Shown here: piece by piece, positions 7,710 to 18,319 of the stretch
Position numbering within the stretch: position 1 is the first letter of the stretch
How the letters are laid out: each line of letters begins with the position of its first letter
Assembly (NCBI GenBank): GCA_003349915.1
Contig: QFXE01000013.1
Coordinates: forward strand, 58,501-122,500
DNA: 64,000 nucleotides
Direction: 5' to 3'
Origin: an endosymbiont of Escarpia spicata
GTDB taxonomy: Bacteria > Pseudomonadota > Gammaproteobacteria > Chromatiales > Chromatiaceae
Position numbers and translations under genes: made by a program
Notes under the pieces: model-generated
Database searches by the model: none
What the model was told of the DNA's origin: nothing
Seen by the model: only the letters and a program-made list of their open reading frames with translations

Positions 7710-9422
7710 ATGGCTACCACCAAACCCAAATTGAATCTCAGCGGCATGGCCCGCGGTCTCATTCAGGACGACCTGATCTCTGAAGAGCGGGCGGAAGCGG
7801 CTTTTGCCGAGGCGCTGAAACAGCGTGCCCCGTTTGTCACCCATCTGGTCGAGAATCAGCTGCTCAACAGCCTCGACATCGCCATCTCCGCCTCCCGCAG
7901 TTTTGGCGTGCCAATCTTCGACCTCGACGCGGTGGATATGGATGTCCTGCCGCGGGATCTGGTGGATGAAAAGCTGATACGCGCCCACCATATGCTGCCG
8001 CTGTTCAAACGGGGCAACCGGCTCTTCCTGGCGGTCTCCGACCCGACCAACCATCGGGGTCTCGATGAGATCCGCTTCAACACCCGGCTCTCATCCGAGG
8101 CGATCCTGGTTGAGGAGGACAAGCTCACCCGCCTGATCGAGCAGGCGTTGGAGGCCCAGGACACCAGCATGGACGACCTGCTGGACACAGATCTCGACAA
8201 CCTGGACATCAGCAGCGGCGAAGATGAAACCGCAGGTGATGGGGACCTGGATGTCGACGAAGCCCCGGTGGTGCGCTATGTCAACAAGATCCTGCTGGAC
8301 GCCATCAACGTCGGAGCCTCGGACGTCCATTTCGAGCCTTACGAATACAAATACCGGATACGCTACCGCCAGGACGGCCTGTTGCGTGAGGTCGCTTCGC
8401 CGCCATCCAATCTGGCGAACCGCCTGACCAGCCGGGTCAAGGTCATGTCACGCATGGATATCTCGGAGCGCCGCATCCCCCAGGATGGGCGCATCAAGAT
8501 GAAGCTGTCGAAGAACCGCTCTATAGACTTTCGCGTCAATACCTGCCCCACACTCTACGGAGAGAAGGTGGTACTGCGTATCCTCGACCCCACCAGCGCC
8601 CAGCTCGGCATCGAGGCATTGGGTTTCGAGCCGGAGCAACGCGAAGACTTTCTCAACGCCATCGGTAAACCCTACGGCATGATCCTGGTAACCGGGCCCA
8701 CCGGCAGCGGCAAGACCGTCTCCCTCTATACGGCCCTGAACCTGCTCAACAAGCCGGAGGTCAATATCTCAACCGTAGAGGATCCGGTGGAGATCCAGGT
8801 GGCAGGCATCAACCAGGTCAACCAGAACTCCAAGACCGGTCTCACCTTTGCGACGGCGCTGCGCGCCTTTCTGCGGCAAGACCCGGACATCATAATGGTG
8901 GGCGAGATACGCGACCTGGAGACCGCCGAGATCGCGGTCAAGGCTGCCCAGACCGGCCATCTGGTGCTCTCCACCCTGCACACAAACGATGCCCCCCAGA
9001 CCCTTACCCGCCTGGCCAACATGGGCATCCCCCCCTTCAATATCGCCTCCTCGGTTCTGCTCATCCTTGCGCAACGGCTGGCGCGCCGACTCTGCGACCA
9101 CTGCAAGACACCGGACGAGCTTCCCACAGGGGCTTTGCTGGAAGAGGGCTTCACCCAGAAGGAGATCGACGAGGGATTTACAATCTACAAACCCGTAGGA
9201 TGTGATCTGTGTACCAACGGTTATAAAGGGCGCGTTGGTATATTCCAGGTTATGCCGGTTTCAGAAGACATGGGCAAACTGATCATGGAGGGGGGCACCT
9301 CCCTGCAACTGGCCGATCTGGCCGGTAAGGAAGGGGTTGCCAACCTGCGCCAGTCCGGATTGCGCAAGGTCAGATCCGGCATTACCAGTCTCCACGAGAT
9401 CAATCGGGTAACCAAGGACTAA
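7710..9422 (+). CDS. pilB: Type IV pilus assembly ATPase PilB
   Basis: A 570-residue secretion ATPase that powers pilus extension at the inner membrane. The N-terminal MshE/GspE-N-like domain (about 10-150) is followed by the RecA-like core with Walker A GPTGSGKT near residue 329, Asp box, Walker B GEIRDLETAE and the His box. A tetracysteine zinc element is made of CDHC and, later, CDLC, which is typical of PilB and GspE and absent from PilT. ATG is preceded by AGGACAGG. pilC follows after three bases. The pil context makes PilB more likely than GspE. Confidence 0.96.
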   Translation: MATTKPKLNLSGMARGLIQDDLISEERAEAAFAEALKQRAPFVTHLVENQLLNSLDIAISASRSFGVPIFDLDAVDMDVLPRDLVDEKLIRAHHMLPLFKRGNRLFLAVSDPTNHRGLDEIRFNTRLSSEAILVEEDKLTRLIEQALEAQDTSMDDLLDTDLDNLDISSGEDETAGDGDLDVDEAPVVRYVNKILLDAINVGASDVHFEPYEYKYRIRYRQDGLLREVASPPSNLANRLTSRVKVMSRMDISERRIPQDGRIKMKLSKNRSIDFRVNTCPTLYGEKVVLRILDPTSAQLGIEALGFEPEQREDFLNAIGKPYGMILVTGPTGSGKTVSLYTALNLLNKPEVNISTVEDPVEIQVAGINQVNQNSKTGLTFATALRAFLRQDPDIIMVGEIRDLETAEIAVKAAQTGHLVLSTLHTNDAPQTLTRLANMGIPPFNIASSVLLILAQRLARRLCDHCKTPDELPTGALLEEGFTQKEIDEGFTIYKPVGCDLCTNGYKGRVGIFQVMPVSEDMGKLIMEGGTSLQLADLAGKEGVANLRQSGLRKVRSGITSLHEINRVTKD

Positions 9423-9425
9423 TCC

Positions 9426-10664
9426 ATGGCGCGTGCAGCGAAAAAAAGGCAACACAAGAGCTACCTCTACGCCTGGGAGGGCAGCGATAAGCGAGGCTCC
9501 CGCATCACCGGCGAAACCCGCGCCTCCAACGTGGCGCTGGTGAGGGCGGAACTGCGACGGCAGGGGGTTGTCCCGCTCAAGATCCGCAAGAAGTCCGCTC
9601 CCCTGTTCGGCTCACGCAAAAAGAAAATCGGCAGCGGAGACATCGCCATATTCAGCCGTCAGCTGGCCACCATGATGAGCGCCGGGGTCCCCATGGTGCA
9701 GGCCTTCGAAATCATCGGGCGGGGGCACGAAAATCCCTCTATGCAGGATCTGATCCTGGCAGTGAAGGCCGACGTCGAAGGCGGCACCGCACTGGCAAAT
9801 GCACTGAAAAAGCACCCCTTATACTTCGACGATCTCTTCTGCAGTCTGGTCAGCGCCGGTGAACATGCCGGTGTGCTGGAGACCCTGCTGCACAAGATCG
9901 CGCTCTACAAGGAGAAGACAGAGTCGATCAAGGGCAAGATCAAAAAGGCCCTCTTCTACCCAATAGCCGTCATTCTCGTCGCCATCGTGGTCACCGCGAT
10001 CATCATGATCTTCGTAATTCCCCAGTTTGAGCAGTTGTTCAAGGGTTTCGGCGCCGACCTGCCGGTCTTCACCCGCGTCGTCATCAACATCGCTCATGTG
10101 GTACAGGGCTGGTGGTGGGCCATTCTGGGCGGGGTCGTCCTGGCCGGTTATCTGATCGGCGGCACCTGGAAACGCTCCCGTGCCTTCCGTCAGCGCGTGG
10201 ACCGCATACTGCTGAAATTGCCCATTCTCGGCCCGATTCTGAACAAGGCGGCTATCTCCCGCTTTGCCCGCACCCTCTCCACTATGTCCACCGCCGGTGT
10301 GCCATTGGTAGAGGCCCTGGAGTCGGTCTCCGGCGCCACAGGTAACGTTGTCTACAGTGACGCCGTGCTGCGCATGCGGGAAGACGTGGCAACCGGCCAA
10401 TCCCTGCAACTGGCGATGAGACAGCGCAATCTATTCCCCAATATGGTGATCCAGATGGTCGCCATCGGCGAGGAGTCGGGCTCTTTGGACGACATGCTCT
10501 CTAAGGTGGCGGATTTTTTCGAGGAGCAGGTGGACAATGCGGTCGACGCCTTGAGCAGCCTGCTAGAGCCGCTGATCATGGTCATCCTCGGCACCCTTGT
10601 CGGTGGCTTGGTGGTCGCCATGTACCTGCCGATCTTCAAGATGGGTTCCGCGGTACTGGGTTAG
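9426..10664 (+). CDS. pilC: Type IV pilus inner-membrane platform protein PilC
   Basis: A 412-residue GspF-family protein with two repeated cytoplasmic helical domains, each preceding membrane helices. The first repeat contains FSRQLATMMSAGVPMVQAFEI (split over residues near 75-95), the second FARTLSTMSTAGVPLVEALE. Hydrophobic helices are found near 175-200, 225-245 and 380-405. PilC couples PilB hydrolysis to pilin addition. It begins three bases after pilB and is separated from pilD by a 200-base gap that holds a palindromic repeat. Confidence 0.95.
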   Translation: MARAAKKRQHKSYLYAWEGSDKRGSRITGETRASNVALVRAELRRQGVVPLKIRKKSAPLFGSRKKKIGSGDIAIFSRQLATMMSAGVPMVQAFEIIGRGHENPSMQDLILAVKADVEGGTALANALKKHPLYFDDLFCSLVSAGEHAGVLETLLHKIALYKEKTESIKGKIKKALFYPIAVILVAIVVTAIIMIFVIPQFEQLFKGFGADLPVFTRVVINIAHVVQGWWWAILGGVVLAGYLIGGTWKRSRAFRQRVDRILLKLPILGPILNKAAISRFARTLSTMSTAGVPLVEALESVSGATGNVVYSDAVLRMREDVATGQSLQLAMRQRNLFPNMVIQMVAIGEESGSLDDMLSKVADFFEEQVDNAVDALSSLLEPLIMVILGTLVGGLVVAMYLPIFKMGSAVLG

Positions 10665-10702
10665 CACCAACAAAGATGGAGGGGCGGCGTTTAACTCATC
10701 TG

Positions 10703-10768
10703 GTAGGGTGCAACCCGCGCGCCAGAATAAGCAGTTACAGCAATCATGGTGCGCACGGCGCACCCTAC
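10703..10768. repeat. Dispersed GTAGGGTG...CACCCTAC palindrome, copy 1
   Basis: A 66-bp imperfect palindrome that starts GTAGGGTGCAACCCGCGC and ends GCGCACGGCGCACCCTAC, with an internal AGCAGTTACAGCAATCATGG. Closely related copies are at 23293-23358 and 48882-48960. It occupies the gap between pilC and pilD, without an ORF. Confidence 0.75.
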
Positions 10769-10866
10769 GTTCGCCACATTTAGAGAAACCACTCCCCATG
10801 CCAACCATCACCACGAACCCCGCCCCCTGCACACCATTTCCCTCCCTCTAACCATCGGCCAACCCT

Positions 10867-11742
10867 GTGTCTGTAATCACCTTCCTGCAACAAACACCCT
10901 GGGTTTTTCTGCTCTTCAGCGGCCTGCTCGGCTTGGTGGTCGGCAGTTTTCTAAACGTGGTGATCCACCGAATCCCGATCATGATGGAGACCCAATGGCG
11001 TCGCGAGTGCAGCGAACTGAATGGAGAAGACGCGAGTGATCAGCCCTCCGCCCCCTTCAATCTGAATAGCCCTGCCTCCCACTGCCCCAATTGCGGCCAC
11101 AAAATCCGGCCATGGGAGAACATACCGGTACTCAGCTGGATTCTGCTCAAGGGCCGCTGCTCAGGATGCAAGACGAGAATCAGCCCACGCTACCCGGCAG
11201 TGGAGATTCTGAGCGGCATCATGACCCTGGCGGTAGCCTGGCATTTCGGTCTCAGCTGGGAGGCGCTGGCGGCAATGACCCTTACCTGGGCATTGATCTC
11301 TCTGAGCCTGATCGACTTCGACACACAACTGTTGCCCGACAGCATCACTCTGCCCTTTCTCTGGCTGGGGCTGCTGCTGAGTCTCAACGGGCTCTTCACC
11401 GACAGCCAATCAGCTATTATCGGCGCCACCGCCGGTTATCTCTCCCTCTGGAGCGTCTACCAGATCTTCAAGCGACTGACCGGCAAGGAGGGCATGGGTT
11501 ACGGCGATTTCAAACTGCTGGCCCTGCTCGGCGCCTGGTTGGGCTGGCACTACCTGCCGCAGATCATTCTGCTCTCCGCCTTTGTCGGGGCACTGTTCGG
11601 CGTCTCCATGATCCTGTTCCGCGGCCGGGACCGCAATATCCCGATCCCTTTCGGCCCCTATCTGGCCTGCGCCGGCTGGATCAGCCTGCTGTGGGGTGAC
11701 GCCATCAACCATGCCTATCTGCAATGGGCAGGCCTGCTCTAG
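10867..11742 (+). CDS. pilD: Prepilin peptidase / N-methyltransferase PilD
   Basis: A 291-residue polytopic membrane protein that cleaves the leader of prepilins and methylates the new N-terminus. It shows the N-terminal GSFLNVVIHRIP motif, the two CxxC pairs of the cytoplasmic zinc-type domain (CPNC, CSGC), and the two catalytic aspartates in IDFDTQLLPD and GMGYGDFKLL. Start is GTG at 10867. The 3' end overlaps coaE by 19 bases, the usual pilD-coaE arrangement of gammaproteobacteria. Length and motifs match the bifunctional (methylating) class. Confidence 0.96.
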   Translation: MSVITFLQQTPWVFLLFSGLLGLVVGSFLNVVIHRIPIMMETQWRRECSELNGEDASDQPSAPFNLNSPASHCPNCGHKIRPWENIPVLSWILLKGRCSGCKTRISPRYPAVEILSGIMTLAVAWHFGLSWEALAAMTLTWALISLSLIDFDTQLLPDSITLPFLWLGLLLSLNGLFTDSQSAIIGATAGYLSLWSVYQIFKRLTGKEGMGYGDFKLLALLGAWLGWHYLPQIILLSAFVGALFGVSMILFRGRDRNIPIPFGPYLACAGWISLLWGDAINHAYLQWAGLL

Positions 11743-12347
11743 TCGTCGCCCTCACCGGCGGCATCGGCAGTGGCAAATCCACCGTCTCCCGGCACTTTGA
11801 AAAGCTGGGAGTCCCGGTCATTGACGCGGATCTGATCGCCCGGGAACAGGTGGAGCCCGGCGCCCCGGCACTGGATGAGATCCTGGAAAGATTCGGCGCC
11901 GACGTCATCACCCCGAAGGGTGGACTCGATCGTGACAGAATGCGCAGCATCGTCTTCGAAAACAGCACCAAACGTCTCCAACTGCAACAGATCCTGCATC
12001 CCCGCATCCGCAGCGAGATGCAGCTTCGCCTGGTGCAACTCGACACACCCTATGCCGTGCTGGTCATCCCACTTCTGCTGGAGTCGGGCCAGAACAGCCT
12101 CGCCGACCGCATTCTGGTGGTGGATATTCCAGAGGTTCATCAGATAGAGCGGGTCCAGCAGCGCGACGGACTCAAAAAAACTCAGATTGAGCAGATCATC
12201 GCCGCGCAGGTCGACCGCCAGTCCCGTCTTGCGGCAGCAGATGATGTCATCAGAAACGACGGGGGACTTCATACGCTCGAAAAAGCCGTCGAACAGCTGC
12301 ACCGGCACTACCTCGACCTGGCTGAACAGCGGCCAATCTCCGGTTGA
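11724..12347 (+). CDS. coaE: Dephospho-CoA kinase
   Basis: A 207-residue P-loop kinase for the last step of coenzyme A synthesis. The loop is LTGGIGSGKST, followed by the FEKLGVPVIDADLIAR segment that binds dephospho-CoA. It overlaps the end of pilD and is translated in a different frame. In many relatives zapD (yacF) and yacG follow; here rplU comes next with its own promoter, so those genes are not at this place. Confidence 0.95.
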   Translation: MGRPALVVALTGGIGSGKSTVSRHFEKLGVPVIDADLIAREQVEPGAPALDEILERFGADVITPKGGLDRDRMRSIVFENSTKRLQLQQILHPRIRSEMQLRLVQLDTPYAVLVIPLLLESGQNSLADRILVVDIPEVHQIERVQQRDGLKKTQIEQIIAAQVDRQSRLAAADDVIRNDGGLHTLEKAVEQLHRHYLDLAEQRPISG

Positions 12348-12372
12348 CCTTGTCAGTCGTTATGGGTAGAAT
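12344..12372 (+). promoter_or_regulatory. Sigma-70 promoter for rplU-rpmA
   Basis: TTGACC (12344-12349), a 17-bp spacer, and TAGAAT (12367-12372) form a near-consensus promoter at the very end of coaE. The transcript would start near 12379, about 58 nt before rplU. Confidence 0.75.
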
Positions 12373-12436
12373 CCCGCCTCTTTCCGTGTGGGGTCCCTCC
12401 CGCATTAGGATCAACAGGTTTTCTTGGGGATAGGCT

Positions 12437-12751
12437 ATGTATGCGGTAATTCAAACCGGCGGCAAGCAGTATCGCGTCTCAGAAGGCGACACCGTCAAGG
12501 TGGAGAAGCTGAACGCGGATCAAGGTGCTTCTGTCGAACTGGATAAGGTTTTGATGGTTGCTGATGGTGAAGATATCAAGGTCGGCACACCTTATGTCGA
12601 TGGCGGCAAGGTAACGGCCACAGTGAAATCCCACGGTCGCGGTAAAAAAGTGAAGGTCATCAAGTTCCGTCGTCGCAAACATCACATGAAGCGTCAGGGA
12701 CATCGTCAGTGGTACACCGAACTGCAGGTGACCGGTATCAGCGCGAGCTGA
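12437..12751 (+). CDS. rplU: 50S ribosomal protein L21
   Basis: A 104-residue protein starting [18 protein letters not shown] with the C-terminal [16 protein letters not shown] motif of L21, a 23S-binding protein of the large subunit. First gene of the conserved rplU-rpmA pair, 12 bases before rpmA, with a good promoter upstream. Confidence 0.98.
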   Translation: MYAVIQTGGKQYRVSEGDTVKVEKLNADQGASVELDKVLMVADGEDIKVGTPYVDGGKVTATVKSHGRGKKVKVIKFRRRKHHMKRQGHRQWYTELQVTGISAS

Positions 12752-12763
12752 GGAGAGAACGAA

Positions 12764-13021
12764 ATGGCACATAAAAAAGCAGGCGGCAGCACACGTAACG
12801 GCCGCGATTCAGAATCCAAACGCCTTGGCGTCAAGATCTACGGCGGCGAAGCCATCAGCGCAGGCAGCATCATCGTGCGCCAGCGCGGCACCCGCTTCCA
12901 CAGCGGCGTAAACGTAGGCGTCGGCAAGGATCACACCCTGTTCGCCAAAGCTGACGGCAAGGTTCTTTTTGAGGTAAAAGGCCCGCGCAACCGTAAGTAC
13001 GTGAGCGTGGTCACTGACTGA
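12764..13021 (+). CDS. rpmA: 50S ribosomal protein L27
   Basis: An 85-residue protein with the flexible N-terminus [20 protein letters not shown] that reaches the peptidyl-transferase centre, followed by the core [11 protein letters not shown] and [13 protein letters not shown] is preceded by GGAGAGAACGAA. A terminator follows 27 bases after the stop, so obgE is transcribed separately or by read-through. Confidence 0.98.
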   Translation: MAHKKAGGSTRNGRDSESKRLGVKIYGGEAISAGSIIVRQRGTRFHSGVNVGVGKDHTLFAKADGKVLFEVKGPRNRKYVSVVTD

Positions 13022-13047
13022 GTCAGCCTCTGACCGGATCAGCAAGG

Positions 13048-13076
13048 GCCTCGTCTTTGACGGGGCTTTTTGCTTT
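13048..13076 (+). terminator. Terminator after rpmA
   Basis: GCCTCGTC and GACGGGGC pair (8 bp with one wobble) around a TTT loop, followed by TTTTTGCTTT. Confidence 0.88.
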
Positions 13077-13143
13077 GTGGCTACCGAATATTTCTGCAAA
13101 AATGATGATGCCCGCCCATGATTCGCTCTGCTGCCCGTTATAA

Positions 13144-14217
<1,074 letters not shown>

Positions 14218-14227
14218 CGGGGAAACC

Positions 14228-15352
14228 ATGATTTCACGCGACTCGATCCCCACTACCAAACGCTGGGTCATCAAGATCGGCAGCGCCCTGCTAACCTCAG
14301 ACGGCAAGGGCCTATCACAGGAAACCCTGTCACCCTGGGTGGAGCAGATGGCACAGCTCCGGCAGGCAGGCCACGAGATCGTACTGGTCTCCTCAGGCGC
14401 CGTCGCCGAGGGCATGAGCCGTATGGGGTGGAGACGCCGCCCGCACAACCTCAACGAACTACAGGCGGCGGCTGCCATCGGCCAGATGGGGCTGATTCGC
14501 GCCTACGAAACCTGTTTTCAAAAACATGACCTGCACACTGCCCAGATCCTGCTTACCCGTGACGATCTCGCTGATCGGCCCCGTTATCTCAACGCCCGCA
14601 GCACACTGCGCACCCTTGTGGAACTTGGTGTGGTACCGGTCGTCAATGAAAATGACACCGTGGCCACCGAAGAACTTCGCTTTGGCGACAATGACACCCT
14701 GGCAGCCTTGGTGGCAAACCTGATAGAGGCGGATCTGCTGCTCCTGCTCACCGATCAGGAGGGATTGTTCGATGCCGATCCCCGCTTCAATCCCAAGGCC
14801 ACCCTGATCAATGAAACCCGGGTGGACAATCCTCAACTTGACGAGGTGGCCGGTGGCAGCGCGAACGGTCTCGGTCTGGGCGGCATGGTCACAAAGGTGC
14901 GGGCCGCCCGACTGGCCGCCCGCTCAGGCACCGGCACCATCATTGCTCCCGGCGCCAGGCCGGGGGTTTTGGCGGAAATAGCCCAAGGCAAAGAGATAGG
15001 CACCCTGCTGAAACCCGTTCAGGAGCCTCAGGCCGCCCGTAAACGCTGGCTTGCAGGCCAACTACAGGTACGAGGCTACCTTACACTGGATGGCGGAGCG
15101 GTGCGCGTGCTACAGGAGCAGGGCAGCAGCCTGCTGGCAGTGGGCGTAACTCATGTCAGAGGTGAATTTGCCCGCGGCGAAGCGGTGGTCTGTCTCGATA
15201 GTTCAGGCTGTGAAGTGGCCCGTGGACTTGCCAATTATGACGCCCAGGAGGCCCGGCGCATCATGGGGCAGCCGAGCAGCCGAATCGAAAGGATACTGGG
15301 TTACGTGGATGAGGCGGAGTTGATCCATCGGGATAATCTTGTGTTGCTGTGA
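14228..15352 (+). CDS. proB: Glutamate 5-kinase
   Basis: A 374-residue enzyme catalysing the first step of proline synthesis. The amino acid kinase domain begins [17 protein letters not shown] and has VVNENDTV and [12 protein letters not shown]-terminal PUA domain (about 280-374) follows, as in the E. coli enzyme. I chose ATG at 14228 because it gives the family N-terminus; an upstream in-frame ATG at 14159 would lie inside obgE and add 23 unrelated basic residues. No terminator of the classical type follows; a large hairpin-rich repeat begins about 50 bases downstream. Confidence 0.96.
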   Translation: MISRDSIPTTKRWVIKIGSALLTSDGKGLSQETLSPWVEQMAQLRQAGHEIVLVSSGAVAEGMSRMGWRRRPHNLNELQAAAAIGQMGLIRAYETCFQKHDLHTAQILLTRDDLADRPRYLNARSTLRTLVELGVVPVVNENDTVATEELRFGDNDTLAALVANLIEADLLLLLTDQEGLFDADPRFNPKATLINETRVDNPQLDEVAGGSANGLGLGGMVTKVRAARLAARSGTGTIIAPGARPGVLAEIAQGKEIGTLLKPVQEPQAARKRWLAGQLQVRGYLTLDGGAVRVLQEQGSSLLAVGVTHVRGEFARGEAVVCLDSSGCEVARGLANYDAQEARRIMGQPSSRIERILGYVDEAELIHRDNLVLL

Positions 15353-15400
15353 TTTTCTGATTTGGGATCAGGCGTGTTTCCTGATGTTTGAGTGTTTATA

Positions 15401-15931
15401 GTGTCGCTACGCGACGGTTTTCTAATGTAGCTTCCCCAATCTTGTCGTAATTTTCTTCATTTTCTGACAGCACGTTTTTCGTCCTGTTGGTCGAGTTACT
15501 TTTCTTTTTCGTGAAAAGAAAAGTAACCAAAAGAAAGCACGCCCGACTGTCACGCCCTGTGGGCCGCTGCGATGCTCATAAAAGTCGGCGGGACCGGAAC
15601 TCGCTACGCTCAAACAGCCGGTCCCTTCTCCCGACTTTTCCTGTGCTTCTCGCTCGTGACAGAAACGGGATTACCCACTAGCAGACAGCACCTCGCCTGG
15701 CTAGCGGCTGGGCGACTTTCACGCCACCGAGCAACGCAGTAAAACAGGGATAAGAGCCGCAGTTGTTTGAGCGTAGCGAGTTCTGCGGCTCCCCTGTTTT
15801 GCGAGTAGCGCAGGGCCACCCGATAGGGTGGCGTGATGGAGCAATGGTTTTGGTTACTTTTCCCGAAAGAAAAGTAACCTGCCGTAGGGGCGCGGAAGCC
15901 CCGTTAAAACAATACCGTCGCGTAGCGACAC
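15401..15931. repeat. 531-bp hairpin-rich dispersed element, copy A
   Basis: The element is bounded by perfect 18-bp inverted ends, GTGTCGCTACGCGACGGT (15401-15418) and its complement (ending 15931). Inside are successive hairpins: 15495-15527 (GTTACTTTTCTTTT stem), about 15578-15641 (AGTCGG...GGGACCGG nested stem), about 15744-15801 (AACAGGG...GCCGCAG stem), 15815-15832 (GCCACCC gata GGGTGGC) and 15852-15879 (GGTTACTTTT stem). A closely similar copy in opposite orientation is at 52263-52907. Short ORFs through it have no recognisable protein and follow the palindromes, so I regard it as non-coding. Confidence 0.85.
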
Positions 15932-16004
15932 ATAAACATCTAAAACCGACAGGAAACACACACCACTGCAGCAACGCCCAAAAACAAACCCAAACCTCCA
16001 GACA

Positions 16005-16030
16005 TAAAAAAACCGGCTTTCGCCGGTTTT
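16005..16030 (-). terminator. Terminator of rpsT
   Basis: Read on the minus strand, AACCGGC and GCCGGTT pair around a GAAA loop and a T run follows. It lies 25 bases beyond the rpsT stop. Confidence 0.92.
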
Positions 16031-16054
16031 CCTACAGGAGCAGTCGATTACAAC

Positions 16055-16315
16055 TTACAGCGCCTTGATCTGAGCATTCAGACGACTCTTATGACGCGCA
16101 GCCTTGTTCTTGTGGACCAGCCCCTCATTGGCACTGCGATCAATCACAGGCACCGCACTCTTGAAGGCCTCTGCAGCGCCCTCCTTATTGCCCTCATCGA
16201 TCAGACTCACAACCCTTTTGACGTGGGTGCGCATGGTGCTGCGACGGGACTGGTTGTGCAGATGGCGCTTGTCGGCTTGACGTGCGCGCTTACGGGCTTG
16301 GGCTGAATTGGCCAA
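16055..16315 (-). CDS. rpsT: 30S ribosomal protein S20
   Basis: An 86-residue basic protein with [20 protein letters not shown] at the start and [12 protein letters not shown] near the end, as in S20. I place the start at a TTG (16315), preceded by AGGAGT at good spacing; this gives the exact family N-terminus, whereas the ATG six codons upstream overlaps that SD. E. coli rpsT also uses UUG, and the weak codon takes part in autogenous translational control there, so the same control is likely here. The gene diverges from murJ. Confidence 0.95.
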   Translation of the reverse strand: MANSAQARKRARQADKRHLHNQSRRSTMRTHVKRVVSLIDEGNKEGAAEAFKSAVPVIDRSANEGLVHKNKAARHKSRLNAQIKAL

Positions 16316-16493
16316 CTTTTGACTCCTAAACATTCACAAAATCGGAAGGGCGCACATATTGCGCAATAATCCAGCCAATGTCAACTCTTCTCTACGACTT
16401 CAGAAAAACTGCCGATTTTTTCACTATCTTGTTATGAAATGGGCTTATACTCTGCAGTTATAATAAGTACAACAACGAATCAAGGACAGTTCA

Positions 16494-18029
16494 CTGGCTT
16501 CTTTCCTCAAACCCTTTGCCACTGTCGGCTCAAATACCATGCTCTCCCGCATCCTCGGGTTTGTGCGAGATCTGGTTTTGGCGCGCCTGTTCGGGGCCGA
16601 TGCCACCACGGATGCCTTCTTCGTTGCTTTCAAGATCCCGAACTTCATGCGTCGCCTGTTCGCCGAGGGGGCATTTTCACTGGCCTTTGTTCCGGTATTG
16701 ACGGAGTACCGCAGCCAACGCTCCTTTGCAGAACTAAAAGAGTTTATAGACAAGATGGCCGGCACGCTGGGTTTGGTGCTGCTGTTGACGACCACCATCG
16801 GCGTGATCGCGGCCCCACTATTGGTGATGATCTTCGCACCAGGCTTCATCGGTGAGGATGAGGGCAAGTATGAGTTGGCGGTGGAGATGCTGCACCTCAC
16901 CTTCCCCTATCTCTTCTTCATCTCTCTCACTGCTTTCGCCGGTGGCATCCTGAACGCGCACAACCGCTTTGGCGTGCCGGCCTTCACCCCCGTGCTGCTC
17001 AATATATCGCTGATCGGCTGCGCACTCTTGCTTTCGCCACGCATGAAAGAGCCTGTGATGGCGCTGGCTTGGGGCGTCCTCATCGCCGGTGGCGTGCAGT
17101 TCATGTTTCAGTTTCCCTTTCTCTACCAGTTAAACCTGATTCCAAAACCCAAGGTAGCCTTCCGGGACAAGGGCGTAATCCGCGTCCTGCGACTGATGAT
17201 TCCCGCCCTGTTTGGCGTCTCTGTAAGCCAGTTGAACCTGCTGCTGGATACGCTCATCGCCTCTTTCCTGGTGAGCGGCAGCATCTCCTGGCTCTACTAC
17301 TCTGACCGCCTGATGGAGTTTCCGGTGGGTATTCTCGGGGTTGCTCTCGGTACCGTGATCCTGCCCAACCTGTCGCGCAAACACTCCGAAAAATCACCCG
17401 AGGAATTTTCCAGCACCCTGGACTGGGCCCTGCGCGTCACTGTGTTGCTGGGCATTCCCGCAGCTGTAGGGCTGCTGCTGCTGGCAAGCCCAATGTTGAT
17501 CACCCTGTTCCACTCCGAAGCCTTCACCACCAACGATGTCGTCATGTCGTCCCGGAGCCTGATGGCCTATGCCCCCGGCCTGATGGCCATCATTCTGATC
17601 AAGATCCTGGCACCGGGCTTCTACGCCAGACAGGATACCCGAACGCCGGTACGGGTCGGCATCATCGCCATGTTCGCCAATATGGCTTTCAATATTATTT
17701 TAGTGTTTCCTCTGGCCCATGCAGGCCTTGCCCTGGCTACGACTCTATCATCGATCCTCAATGCCTACCTGCTCTACCACTGGCTGAGAAAAGAACAGAT
17801 CTATCAACCAAGCCCTGGGTGGAAGCTTATCTGGCTGCGCACTGGGGCAGCAGCAGCAATAATGGGGGCTCTGCTCATCTGGGGCAGCGGTGACACTGAT
17901 GCCTGGCTGCTACTTGGCACCTGGGAACGCATCCTCCACCTTGCGTTTTGGATCATACTTGGCGCCTGCGTCTACTTTTTCGTCCTCATCTCCTCCGGAG
18001 TCAGGCTGCGCCATTTTCGATCTGCGTAA
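16494..18029 (+). CDS. murJ: Lipid II flippase MurJ
   Basis: A polytopic MATE/MOP-family protein (511 residues from the chosen start, about 14 membrane helices) that moves lipid II across the inner membrane for peptidoglycan synthesis. The family signature is [18 protein letters not shown], then [20 protein letters not shown] and [14 protein letters not shown]. The first ATG (16539) would cut this conserved N-terminal helix and has no SD. A CTG at 16494 has AAGGA seven bases upstream and gives the usual length ([15 protein letters not shown]), so I prefer it; no ATG, GTG or TTG occurs in frame back to the stop at 16464. A TATAAT hexamer lies at 16459-16464. The gene precedes ribF in the conserved murJ-ribF-ileS-lspA order. 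Confidence 0.93.
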   Translation: MASFLKPFATVGSNTMLSRILGFVRDLVLARLFGADATTDAFFVAFKIPNFMRRLFAEGAFSLAFVPVLTEYRSQRSFAELKEFIDKMAGTLGLVLLLTTTIGVIAAPLLVMIFAPGFIGEDEGKYELAVEMLHLTFPYLFFISLTAFAGGILNAHNRFGVPAFTPVLLNISLIGCALLLSPRMKEPVMALAWGVLIAGGVQFMFQFPFLYQLNLIPKPKVAFRDKGVIRVLRLMIPALFGVSVSQLNLLLDTLIASFLVSGSISWLYYSDRLMEFPVGILGVALGTVILPNLSRKHSEKSPEEFSSTLDWALRVTVLLGIPAAVGLLLLASPMLITLFHSEAFTTNDVVMSSRSLMAYAPGLMAIILIKILAPGFYARQDTRTPVRVGIIAMFANMAFNIILVFPLAHAGLALATTLSSILNAYLLYHWLRKEQIYQPSPGWKLIWLRTGAAAAIMGALLIWGSGDTDAWLLLGTWERILHLAFWIILGACVYFFVLISSGVRLRHFRSA

Positions 18030-18031
18030 GA

Positions 18032-18115
18032 AGGTGAAAGGTGAAAGGTGAAAGGTGAAAGGTGAAAGGTGAAAGGTGAAAGGTGAAAGGTGAAAGGTGA
18101 AAGGTGAAAGGTGAA
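18032..18115 (+). repeat. Tandem array of 12 AGGTGAA heptamers
   Basis: Twelve perfect copies of AGGTGAA run without interruption for 84 bp, starting two bases after the murJ stop codon. A second array of CCTTTAA units in the opposite strand sense lies 118 bases further on. The purity suggests recent slippage expansion. Confidence 0.95.
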
Positions 18116-18187
18116 TCAAGTATGTGTCCGGTGCCACCCAAAGCAAGCACTTTTTCCACACCGGATCGGGCATTTTTTCAGCACCTG

Positions 18188-18275
18188 CAACCACGACAAA
18201 GTTCGGCCTTCCCGGCGGCACGGCCACCTTTAGCCTTTAACCTTTAACCTTTAACCTTTAACCTTTAACCTTTTT
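18188..18275 (+). repeat. Core plus tandem CCTTTAA array before ribF
   Basis: A diverged core (ACCACGACAAAGTTCGGCCT... to CGGCACGGCCACC) leads into five perfect CCTTTAA units (18234-18268) and a partial one. The same core-plus-array structure is at 6011-6072 and 39136-39220. The array ends just upstream of a TATAAT hexamer (18286-18291) that could serve ribF. Confidence 0.8.
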
Positions 18276-18319
18276 CTTCATCCCTTATAATGACCCGCTT
18301 CAAACAAGGCGGTTTTTTT

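Noticed and set aside
15487..16068. Open frames of 60-100 codons across the hairpin element (for example a Ser/Arg-rich frame at 15763-16068)
   Set aside because: They follow the palindromes, have equivalents on both strands of both copies, and resemble no folded protein. Such frames are artefacts of the repeat.
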